Below, one piece after another: positions 34,163-44,604 of a DNA stretch of 64,000 nt. The position numbers were made by a program, and so were the translations under genes. The notes beneath the pieces were generated by a model. That model was not told the origin of the DNA and did not search any database. It saw only the letters and a program-made list of their open reading frames with translations. Source of the stretch: Apium graveolens (taxonomy: Eukaryota > Streptophyta > Magnoliopsida > Apiales > Apiaceae); NCBI RefSeq assembly GCF_009905375.1, contig NC_133655.1, forward strand, positions 41,144,422-41,208,421, in the 5' to 3' direction. How positions within the stretch are numbered: the stretch's first letter is position 1; the number at the start of each line of letters is the position of its first letter.

Positions 34163-36762
34163 TCACTGGATCAATCTGAATCTATAATGATTCTTAACAA
34201 AATCTCTTACCAGCTTGTCTTCAGCTTTCCTCAGAATTTCAACTAACTGTGCTTTGACCTGCATCAGTTCTTCATCTTTACAATCACCAATCTGATAAAT
34301 GGCAGTTCTGAGAGCTTGAATTGATGTTCTTTCAAGTCCATCACCAAGTCTGATAACTCTAGGATGTGAAGAGTTTTCATTATAACATAAGCATTTTCCT
34401 TTCAGAATAACTTTCACCTTAGTTGAATTCTTCAGCATAGGAATTTCTCTTCCATCATCTTCAGTAATCATTGGTATATACTGAGAAGTCTTTGTACCAG
34501 AGATTCTGAATAGATCTCTTATAGCCTTCAAAATGTATTTTGACTATCTCCTTGTAACATCAAATTTTACTTCCAGAAGATAGTAAATATGTTGAAGTTC
34601 TCTGACAGACTTCTTTAGCACATCATTATCAGCTAGTCTATAAGTTAATCCATCATAAAGAAATAAAATCAATTTCTCCTTTAGATTTTCCTTATCATGA
34701 GCATCTATGACGATTTGAGCAGACAACACCTTATCAAGGTGCTTTTGTTAGTAACTTCTACTCCTGTTTGTATCTTCTCTTCATCAGAACCTAATCCAGC
34801 TTTATCTTTAGGTTGCTTGGATCTCAATCCAAATGTTGCAAGTTGATTCATCAAAAGATTGGATTTTGGTTCAACTGGAGTAGCTTTCTTCCATAACAGC
34901 TTCTTCTTATCAGCAATTATCATATTTTCCAAATTAACTTGATCAGAATTTGATGTTTCTTCTTTAGCTTGCTGTTCTTCATTCTGAACAACTTGAGCAG
35001 TGTCAGAGGTTATTTTAGATTCTTCAATTACCTTTTTTCCTTTCAGAATTTGAACAGTTTCATTTTCTATCAAATCATCATCTTGCACTGTAGTTTGATA
35101 GACTTGAATGGAAGAACTTATCTTTTTCTCAATTTTTAAAGGTTCACCAACCCTTTCTTTCCCTTTTGACTTAGGATCAATCTCAGTTTGTGATCTAGTC
35201 TTGGACTTTGAAATCTTAGATTTTGACTTTTCCCTGATCACAATGCCTTTTTCCTTTGGCCTTGGAGGTTTCTTTGCATAAGAAGCTTTAGACTTAAGAT
35301 TTGTCTTCTCAGCAGCAAATCTAGCTTCTTTCTCTTTGAGAGTTTCCAAATCCATTCCTGGATTTTGTTTCAGAAATAATCTTCTTGCTATCTCCTCATC
35401 AAGTGTCTGGATTTTAGGATTTTTGTAATAAACAGTAGTCTGCTTCCCCTTTAGCTTCAGAGTTTATAAAAACTTCTGAGAGTCTTTAGATCCTGACTGA
35501 ATCAGAATATCAGAACTTGACATCAGACTTTTCTTATCAGAACTTGACTTTAGTCTTTTAGCATTCACAGCATCAGAACTTGACTTGTTCTTTGTAGAAG
35601 ATTTTCCTTGATCTTTTCCTTGACCTCTACTCTTATCAGAATTTCCCTGGTCATCACTTTTATCATCTTTTTTCTTCAGTATTTCAGTAGGTGAGCATTT
35701 GGACAACTACCTTCTCCCCCTTTTTGGCATCATCAGGAAGTAAGAGAGAAAGAAGAAGTTCAACCGAAGATTTGATTTCTTCCAATTGAGCTTTCTGAGA
35801 AACTTGGTTAGCCAGGACATCATCAATTTGGGTCGTTGCTTCTCTTGAATCTTCTCAATGGTTTCAATTTTCTCAAGAGTAGGTCTGATATATCTGTTCT
35901 TGTCAAGCTTAATCTGTAGATCTAGCTTATCAGCATGTTCCTTTAGTGTATCAACCTTCTCAAGAGTAGAAGAATGTAGACCTTGAAGATGTTTGGTAGA
36001 TGGAGCAATGATCTTGAGTTGTGTCTTTAAATCAGCATTTGTGAGCAACTCATCAGCTTTAGCAATATGCTCTGTCAGAATGTTAGAACTTGGAATGAAA
36101 TCAGTGTCATTCCACTTCTTGGTCCACTCCAAACCTCTGTGAGTATCCTCCCAAGGAATAAGTGCTTCCTTTTCAATAAATTTCTTCACCAATTCTTCCT
36201 TTCCTAGTATAGGAACTGGAGTCTCAGTAGAATCACTATCTTCAGAACTTGAGGAAGACTCATTATTTTCTGAAAACACAATAGTGTGGGAAGCAACTGG
36301 AGATTCAGGAACAGCTTCATTTAAATTCTGAACATCAGAATTTATCTCCAGAGCTGGTGTGGTTGATGTAGATGGTATCTCAACATTTAAAATTGGAAAA
36401 TGAGTTTGAAATTGCTGAGCTTCTATAGATGGAGCTTCCAGATAAAGAACATTTGGTATATTCATATTATGAATATCTATTTCAGAATTGTCAGTGTGTT
36501 CTTCAGCATCATCTGTAGCTTTAATAGGTGAGACAGGAGGGGTTACAACTGTATCAGTAGCAGTTTCTTTGGCTTGAGCTGGAAGGGCTTCAATAACAAT
36601 TGGTTCTTGTGAGATCAGAGATTGATGATCCCCTTCCTCAGCTTCTTTAGTATCTTCTGATGGAGCCTTATCCAAATACCTCCTAGCTTTCATTTTCTTC
36701 AATCTCCTTGCCAATGAAGGAGTTGCTTTAGCAGCTTCAGAACTTACAGATTTCTTTTTCAA
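34163..36762 (-). pseudogene. Extra post-pol ORF of I, unknown function
   Basis: About 2.6 kb of once-coding sequence now in five pieces (36762-35707, 35706-35464, 35355-34705, 34729-34544, 34531-34163). The N-terminal part is basic (LARRLKKMKARRYLDK), then acidic and Ser-rich, then helical with likely coiled coils (HLQGLHSSTLEKVDTLKEHA, YIRPTLEKIETIEKIQEK). The middle is Lys/Ser-rich; the end is helical (IVIDAHDKENLKEKLILFLY). At 35717 the frame that reads DDAKKGEK would continue, so a frameshift lies nearby. Position after pol fits the env-like ORF of Sireviruses, but I see no signal peptide or membrane span. Confidence 0.7.
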
Positions 36763-38779
36763 TGTATCAGAACTTTGAGCAACAGTTTCTTTCTAAGAAG
36801 TAACGTTCTCAGCTTCAATTATCACAGGTTCTGATGCATGAACCCGTGCTTCAATTGTTTCCTCAAATCAACAAAATTTATTATTGACCATAATTGTAAT
36901 CAAAACATTCATCACATGATAAAGTTAAAAATAGATGAAGTAAAGATTAACAAATTGCAATTAAACATGCACAGTCACATAATTTGAGAAACAGAGACTA
37001 AATCTTGCAATTAAAGAAAATTTCATTAATCTATCAAACGAGTACATTTCATGAAATTTATCGATTACATGCAAAAATTACAAGATAGTCCTATTCTAAG
37101 ATTCTTAACATCAACAGCCTTAGTCTTAGTCTAAGAAGCCCTAACGACTAGGTCCCCATGCTGCTGATAAAGAGCACTGCAAGATGGATGATCCGTTCTT
37201 GCTAACGGAGAGCCTCTCTCCTTTCCCCTTCCAATCGATCAAGATGGAGGTGGTAGTCCATCAAAAAGAATAAGAGGTCTGTGTGAACCTCTTGTGGAAC
37301 AGTTCCAGAGTTCTTTAGGAATGGCGGTGACATGCCACTCCTGTTTCCAGTCATCACAACTCAACTCTATATTAAAAGTTTCATAGTTCAAGAAAAAGTT
37401 GAAACGAACCATTTTTGTTTATGAATAAGAAAAATGATGAGAAATAAAAGAGAGAGTGAGTTTGTGAGAAAATGGAAGATGATTTGGTTGGGATGAATAG
37501 TCAGTTTAAATAGCCAATGGAATACCAAGGGACGCGAGGACTGTTTAACGATTAAGAATAAAAATATTGATGCCTCGTCTCCCTAGACCGATGTGTAATA
37601 ATAACAGTCAGTAAAAAGTTAAAGCAAGAGTTAATGAGCACGTAAGATAAACAATAATTATTGTGCACATGCAGTTTTTCAAGACCAACACGTTTATCAC
37701 TAACCCATAATGATTATGACTATTTTTATCTTACCCAAATATATTATGATTTAAATATGACTGTTTCAGATTTTACCACAAATAAGTCAAGTAAACAATA
37801 ATGCCACGTAAGCATCAAGGATTTCATCAGGATATAATATCAGAACTTAACTTATATCAGATTTTACCAGTCATCAGAATATGGCTTCTGAACTCAAAAA
37901 GTGAATATCTTTTTCTGTGATTCTTCATACAAATACTGGCTTGTTTTCTTCAAAGTTTAATCATCAGAACTTCCATTAGAATTTGTCCTCGGAATTTGTG
38001 CAAATGACACTTAACTGTTTGTCAAAAACAACTTAATCGCCACATTAATTTTCATCATTCATATGGAGTGAAAGTGTGTGCATTGAGCAAAATATCAGAT
38101 AAAGATTAAAGTCTGATAAACTTCAGTACATCTTAGAAATAAGGCATAACTAAGAAAAGTGCTTAAAATCTGTCATCAATCATGAAGTCTACTGTAGAAC
38201 AAATTTATGCAAGAGTCCACCTCAACTGTTTGTGCTCATTTTATGCATCTTTTAAAATTCCTTTTTACAGTGGCTTCTCAGTGTAAGTGAGTCACGACTG
38301 CTTATCAGAATTTATGTTGTTGTCAGAGTATTTCTCCAGTAATCAGAGAATATGAAAAGTCACCAAGAAAATTTATTTGATTTTCTAATGCATATTACTT
38401 AATACCAGCAATGCACTTGGGTCTTCCCTTCCACATATTTACTCTAGATCTCAAAGGAGTACCTGACTTTTCTTTTCTTTTCTTTTCTTTTCTTTTGATA
38501 AGTGAGGCTTATCAGCATTTAGTTCATCCTTAAGATTTACTGACATCAGAATCTAACAGATAAGAAGCAATAATCTAGTTTGTGACTTAGTAATAAGATA
38601 CACAAAGTAAACTTGACTAAGCTCAAAAATCAGAATTTGCTTGTGTTAATGAGTTTCCATATAAACAACTAATTCAAACATGGGACTTCTAGTACGAATT
38701 TCAATTTTAAGCACATATTATATGAAAGTAAAACAATCTGTAAACACTGATCATAAAGTCTGATGCATGAGAACAAAAA
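36763..38779 (-). other. Spacer between pol and extra ORF of I
   Basis: Two kb without a reliable ORF. It has a (TTTTC)n tract at 38466-38496 and several ATCAGAACTT motifs, one of which (37837-37850) is a 14-bp reverse complement of an LTR segment (33850-33863). Confidence 0.6.
38466..38496. repeat. (TTTTC)n microsatellite
   Basis: Five to six pentanucleotide units. Confidence 0.95.
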
Positions 38780-40395
38780 CTAAGCAGATTTTGAGAAAGA
38801 ACCTGAAACCATTCCGAGTTCATTTACCAGTCTTGTAAAAGTAGTTTCACATAGTGGTTTTGTGAAGATATCTGCTAGTTGTTGATCTATTGGAATAAAG
38901 TGCAATTCCACTGTACCTTCCATCACATGTTCCCTTATGAAATGGTACCTAATGATGATGTGCTTTGTCATTGAGTGTTGAACTCAATTACATGTCATAG
39001 CAATAACACTTTGATTATCACAGTAAATAGGGATTTTAGAAAATTCTAACCAATAATCCAGTAACTGATTCTTCATCCAAAGAATCTGTGCACAACAGCT
39101 TCCTGTAGCAATATATTCTGCTTCTGCAGTTGATGTGGATATTGACTTCTATTTCTTGCTAAACCAAGAAACCAATCTGCCTCCAAGAAATTGGCATCTT
39201 CCACTAGTGCTTTTCCTGTCTATTTTGCATTCTGCAAAATCTGCATCTGATTAACCTATTAGCTTAAAATCTGATTCTCTAGGATACCAAAATCCCAGAT
39301 CAGCTTTACCCTTAAGGTACTTGAAAATTCTTTTCACAGCCATTAAGTGAGATTCTCTTGGATCAGCCTGAAATCTTGCACAAAGATAGGTAGCATACAT
39401 GATATCAGGTCTACTTGCACTTAAATAGAGTAAAAAGCCAATCATACCTCTGTAGCTAGTAATATCCACTGGTGAACCAGTATCCTTATCTAACTTGGTT
39501 GCAGTGGCCATGAGAGTGGATGCTGTTGAACTATCATGCATTCCAAACTTCTTCAGTAAGTTTCTGGTGTACTTGGATTGACAGATAAAAGTACCTTCTT
39601 TATTTTGCTTGACTTGAAGGCCCATAAAATAACTAAGTTTTCCCATCATACTCATTTGATATCTTGACTGCATTAGCTTTGTAAACCTCTCACAGAGTTT
39701 GGCATTTGTAGAACAAAATGTGATATCATCAACATATATTTGTACCAAAAGTAAGTCCTTCCATGATTGAGGTTGAACAATGTTTTATCAATTGTACCTC
39801 TGTGAAATCCACTTTCCAGAAGAAATTGAGCTAAAGTCTCATACCATGCTCTAGGAGCTTGCTTAAGGCCATAAAGTGCTTTATCAAGCCTGTAGACATG
39901 ATTTGGAAATTTTGAATCTACAAAGCCTGGAGGTTGTTCAACATAGACCTCTTCTTCCAATTCTCCATTAAGAAAATCACTTTTCACATCCATTCGAAAG
40001 ACTTTAAAATTTTTGTGAGAAGCATAAGCCAAAAAGATCCTATGGATTCTAATCTAGAAACTGGTGCAAATGTTTCATCAGAATCAATACCCTCCTATTG
40101 AGAGTAGCCTTTAGCAACTAGCCTTGCTTTATTCCTTGTAATTATGGCATCACTATCAGTTTTGTTTCTGAACACCCATTTTGTGCCAACAACTGATCTG
40201 TTCTTTGGTCTTGGCACTAGGGTCCAGACTTTATTTCTTTCAAATTCATTTAACTCTTCCTACATTTCTTGCACCCAATCAGCAACTTGAAGAGCTTCTT
40301 CCACTTTCTTTGGTTCAGTCTGAGATAGAAAAGAATGATAGAGACATTTATTTGATATTGCAGTTCTAGTTCTGACACCTGCTTCAGGATCTCCA
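38780..40395 (-). pseudogene. pol: Copia reverse transcriptase and RNase H of I
   Basis: The Copia RT begins with [19 protein letters not shown] and [10 protein letters not shown] near 40230, then MDVKSDFLNGELEEEVYVEQ, ALYGLKQAPRAWY and the catalytic YVDDITFCST near 39735. A frameshift near 39750 and stops near 40085 and 40264 interrupt it. RNase H follows with SDADFAECKIDRKSTSG, STAEAEYIATGSCC, CDNQSVIAM and ADIFTKPL, ending at 38780; stops occur at 39250, near 39150 and near 38988. Products would be made as part of a Gag-Pol polyprotein. Confidence 0.92.
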
Positions 40396-40399
40396 ATAA

Positions 40400-41734
40400 T
40401 TAAGTCAGGTGTATGTGTTTGGTCCACTTCCTTACAGATTGAAGTTGACTTCTAGAACTGGATCCTTCCCCATGATCCATGATGTCTCCATCAGCATTTT
40501 CTGATGCTCCCCCTGTAGTTATGCTCTCTGAGACTTCAGAATTTGACTTGGATCCTTCAGGATTTGAAGTATCAGAGCTTTCAGAATTATCAGAATTTAA
40601 CTCATCAGAACTAGATGAATCAGAGTTTGAAGAGCCAGTGTCAGGTTCTGATGCTTTTTTAGAGTCTTGAGATGTGGTAGGATCTTCAGCTTGCTCCCCC
40701 TGCACAGGTGCATTTTCCTTTGGAGTTGTTACCAAAGATTCAACGACATCAGTACTTACAGGTTCAGAGTTTAAGTCATCAGAATTTACAAAATCAAAAT
40801 TTAAGTCTTCATTTTCAAATCTCAAATGATCGTGATCATTGAAATCTTCAAGTCCAGTAATCTTCTTGTCATCAAAAGATACATTGATAGATTCAATGAC
40901 AACTCTTGTTCTTAAATTGTAGACTCTGAAGGCTTTTGTGGAAAGTGGATATCCAACAAAAATTCCTTCATCAGCTTTTAGATCAAATTTTAACAGCTGT
41001 TCAGGATGAGTCTTAAGAATAAAACACTTGCAACCAAATATATGAAAGTATTTCAGATTTGGCTTCTTTTTCTTCACCATCTCATACGGTGTTTTTCCAT
41101 GCTTGTTTATGAGTGTTGCATTCTGTGTAAAACAAGCAGTCTGTATAGCTTCAGCCCAAAAGTAGGTTGGCAGCTTTGCTTCATCAAGCATAGTTTGTAT
41201 TGCTTCAATGAGAGTGATGTTCTTTATTTCTACAACTCCATTTTGCTGTGGAGTTCCAGGTGCCTAAAATTCCTATTTGATTCCATGCTCTTTGCATAAC
41301 TCTTCCATGATCGAATTCTTGAACACTGTGCCATTATCACTTCTTATAATTTTAACAGAATCTTTGACCAACTTATCCAGCTGTCTGACATGATCAGTTA
41401 GAGTAAATGCAGTTTCATTCTTCTTGTGCAAGAAGTACACCCAAGTGTACCTTGTGAACTCATCCACTATAACCATAGCATATTTCTTCTTTGCAATAGA
41501 CATGACATTGACTGGACCAAATAGATCAACATGCAGTAGGTGATAAGGCTCAAAAATTGATGACTCAATTTTACTCTTGAAAGAAGATTTTCTTTGTTTT
41601 GCCTTTTGACATGAATCACAAAGGCCATCAGGAGCAAATACTGATTTTGGAAATCCTCTCACAAGGTCTTTCTTTACAAGCTCATTTATGTTGTTGAAGT
41701 TTAAATGAGAGAGTTTTTTGTGCCAATTCTAGCT
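40400..41734 (-). pseudogene. pol: Copia integrase of I
   Basis: The zinc-binding region ends in LCDSCQKAKQ. The DDE core shows LLHVDLFGPVNVMS, VKIIRSDNGTVFKN and PQQNGVVEIKN, with stops near 41272 and 41263. FWAEAIQTACFTQNATLINK and GCKCFILKTHPEQLLKFD, EGIFVGY follow. The C-terminal tail up to 40400 is an acidic Ser-rich linker (NSDSSSSDELNSDNSESSD) made largely of repeats of the TTCTGA motif. Confidence 0.9.
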
Positions 41735-42145
41735 TTATTCAATTGATGCTCTACTCAACAGACAGATTGCAGAACCATCAGTACTTGTTGAAAGTCTGGC
41801 TTCATAAATGTTACCATGCATGTAACCTTTCAGAACCACTTTGCCTGTAGAATTGCTTACAACTTCACAGTGTTTTTCAAAGAAATCCTCATGATAACCT
41901 CTGTCACAGATTTGACTCACACTAAGCAGATTATGTTTAAGTCCTGAGACAAGAGCTATTGTTTCAATGATGACATTCCCAAGATTAATATTGCCATATC
42001 CCAGAGTTTTTCCCATGTTGCCATCTCCATAAGAAACTTCTGGGCCAGCTTTCTCCACAAAGTCTGAGAGCAGGGCTTTATTTCCAGTCATATGTCCTGA
42101 ATATCCACTATCCAGTACTAGGATGTTTCTCCTGTTGCCCTGCAA
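41735..42145 (-). pseudogene. pro: Copia aspartic protease of I
   Basis: LVLDSGYSGHMTG carries the catalytic DSG; Copia proteases usually read DSGCSRHMTG. VSGLKHNLLSVSQICDRGY follows, typical of the protease-to-pre-integrase linker. The reading frame is open over its length and ends in TAG at 41735, before the pre-integrase segment. Confidence 0.88.
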
Positions 42146-43950
42146 TCACAAAGACCACTGATGGTTAGTTTTAAGGACCCGGACTTGCTTGGATCCTTTG
42201 GCCTTTTTAAGTTGTTTAGCATTTGCAGCGGATTTAATATCAGAGTTTATGCTAACATGTTGTTTATCAGAACTTATATCAGACTTTGCTTTAAATTTTA
42301 CACTAGAAGGAATTAAAGCAACTTTCTTCAAAGAATGTTTTATTTGATAGTAATCATAGTATAAAATATGATATTCCTTACAAGTATAAATGGAATGCCA
42401 TAAACTACCACAATGAAAACAAGGATTTTGTGGCTTAAACCTAACAGACTGACTCTTAACTCCTGACTTAGGAGCTAAAGAGTTTATATTCTTATTCTTC
42501 CTGCAAAAAGAAGCAAGATGGTTAGAGTTTCCACAGTTATAACATTTCTTTCTAAGAGCATTAGGAACAGGCATATAATTATTACTTTTATTCACACCTT
42601 CCTTACCATTCCTATTTTTCCTAGCTGCTTTAACCTTGTTGACATTCCTTATTTCTTTCAGCTTATGCTTAAGCTGCTTCTTAGTCATTAAACCTATGTT
42701 GACTTCAGCTGGTTTATCATGTTCTAATTTGTCAGAAGTTGACTTCTCCTTAACTTCTGTCACAGACTCTTTAATCTTTTCAGAATCAGACTTTACAGTT
42801 TTAGCTACAAGCTTGACAGGATTTACATTTGGCTTAATAGTTTGTTTAACAACAATTGGCTCGATTTGTTCAGTTTCGTTTTCACTTTTATCATCTCCAT
42901 AACCTAAGCCCTCTTTCCAGTTTCCACTACTTAATATATTCTGAGTTGTTCTGCCAGAGTTAGTCCAAGTCCTGATAATCTCTTTATCTTTTTCTAACTC
43001 AGTTTTTAGAGATTTAGTCAATTTTAGCCATTCATCTCTAACATAAAAAGCATCATATCTCTCTTTCTGAGTTTGATGGAACATAACTAACTCCTTTTCT
43101 AAATAATCATTCCTTTTCTTAAAAGCGAGATTTTCAGAAGTTAATCGTTCACATGTTAAATTTTGATCTCTGTAGCTAATAAACATGATTTTAAGATATA
43201 ATCTCAACTCAGTAATATCATCAGTATGAAAGGCATAAGTTGTTTGAGGTACCTTTAATTCAGCAGTTTCAGGGTTGTCATCAGCATATGCCATCAAGGC
43301 ATAGTTCACCTCATCTTTAGAATCTAAAGAGTCTGTCCAGCTTTTCTTCTTTGTGACAAGTGCTTTGCCTTTATCACTTTTTCCTTTCTTGCAGTCAGGA
43401 GATATGTGGCCTTTCTCACCATAATTGTAGCATTGACATTTGAGTAATCTCCTCTGTTAGACTTTCCTCCTCTGCCTTCAGATTTTATGAAACCCTTCTT
43501 ATCAGTACTTCCACCTTTCTTGATAAACTTCTTTCCCTGGCATCTTGTCTCTAAAGCATCCCATATCTCCTTTGCAGTCTTGCAGTGAATTACCCTATTT
43601 GACATGACATTATCAATGGCACTATGCAGCAAATGCCTTACCTTTGCATCCTTGGCAATGGATGAGATATCTTCAACTATGTACTCACTTTTCTCCTTTG
43701 GTATGGTCTTTGATGGCTGATCTGGAACTACAACAGAGAGCTTGGTTGGCTTATGTGGTCCTTCATTAATTCTGTCAAGGTATTCTGGATCTGTAGCTTC
43801 CAGAAACATAGCCATCTTCACTTTCCATATGGGGTACTCAGAAAGTCTTAGTATGGGAACCCTTATAGTCTCATATCGACTGTGGATTTGAGTCTTTTGA
43901 GTTTCTTCAGTTTTGGCGGGCTTAGTTGGATTTTCTGCTTCTTCAGACAT
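42146..43950 (-). pseudogene. gag: gag of I with internal deletion
   Basis: ATG 43950 opens MSEEAENPTKPAK; YPIWKVKMAMFLEA and AKEIWDALETRCQG are the Copia gag fold. Directly after ETRCQG the sequence jumps to KKFIKKGGSTDKK, so about the C-terminal half of the core domain is deleted. Three zinc knuckles follow: CYNYGEKGHISPDC (second Cys lost, in another frame), CYNCGNSNHLASFC and CFHCGSLWHSIYTC. Between them is a long helical, Lys/Glu-rich part from 43309. Several knuckles and large size are usual in Sirevirus gag. Confidence 0.88.
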
Positions 43951-43986
43951 GATTGTTTTGGATCTTTACTGTATGTGTATTAACAG

Positions 43987-44002
43987 ATAGGCTCTGATAC
44001 CA
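43987..44002 (-). other. Primer binding site of I (initiator tRNA-Met)
   Basis: Minus-strand TGGTATCAGAGCCTAT, two bases after the LTR end, a perfect plant initiator tRNA-Met match in its first 13 bases. Confidence 0.93.
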
Positions 44003-44004
44003 CT

Positions 44005-44599
44005 TGTTAGGTCATACAACACTATAGAAGGGGGTTGACTATAGTGTAGAATACAATCAAATCGATTTTGCACACAAGTAACAGTAAACAGATATATTCT
44101 ATATAATAAACTCTGTTACAATGGAACTGTTCTCTCTCAGTGATGAAGAAATATCACGAGAGCTGCTAGGTTACAATGTATAATCTTCTCGATAATGATA
44201 ACACATATAGTGTAAACCTATGTCTGTGTTTATATAGTACACTGTTATAAGATAACTTCTAATTGATATGGAATATAATTCTGTCTCCTAAAATATATCA
44301 ATCAAATATCTTATACAATTCTTTCAGTCCTCTAACTCTTTCCATGGATATCTTCTTTTTGTATTAGTCTCGATCTTCTTTCCTGTAAATCAGCTTCCTT
44401 CCTTAACTGTTAGTCCTCCAGTACTTAAGTTCTAATATCCATCTTCTGATATTATCATCTGATAATCTAAGTCCTGATATCATTAAGTTCTGACTTCTAG
44501 TAAGTACTGATTTCAGTAAGTACTGATATTTCATGTTTGTTAAGATTTGAAAACTAAACATGAAACATATTAGACATGACATCTCAAATATATCTAACA
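44005..44599 (-). repeat. 5' LTR of I
   Basis: 595 bp, minus strand TGTTAGATATATTTGAG to ATGACCTAACA. Confidence 0.95.
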
Positions 44600-44604
44600 T
44601 TAAC
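44600..44604. repeat. Target site duplication of I, right copy (TTAAC)
   Basis: Matches 33425-33429. Confidence 0.92.

Larger units (their letters stand above)
33430..44599 (-). mobile_element. Sirevirus-like Copia element I, complete boundaries
   Basis: An 11.2-kb minus-strand element with two 595-bp LTRs (about 40 differences, about 93% identical), a tRNA-Met primer site, gag, protease, integrase, RT and RNase H in Copia order, a long extra ORF after pol and a GGGGGAGAT polypurine tract. Large size, extra ORF and three zinc knuckles in gag fit the Sirevirus (SIRE/Maximus) group. It inserted into the related element G in the same orientation, with a TTAAC duplication. All genes are interrupted. 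Confidence 0.93.

Noticed and set aside
34163..36762. True envelope protein in I
   Set aside because: The ORF position fits the so-called env-like ORF of Sireviruses, but I see no signal peptide, membrane segment or cleavage motif, so I call it only an extra ORF of unknown function.
38466..38496. Promoter-like pyrimidine tract
   Set aside because: A plain (TTTTC)n microsatellite without TATA box or ORF in register.
43987..44002. tRNA gene fragment
   Set aside because: Only about 16 bases match tRNA-Met and they sit two bases from an LTR end, so this is a primer site.
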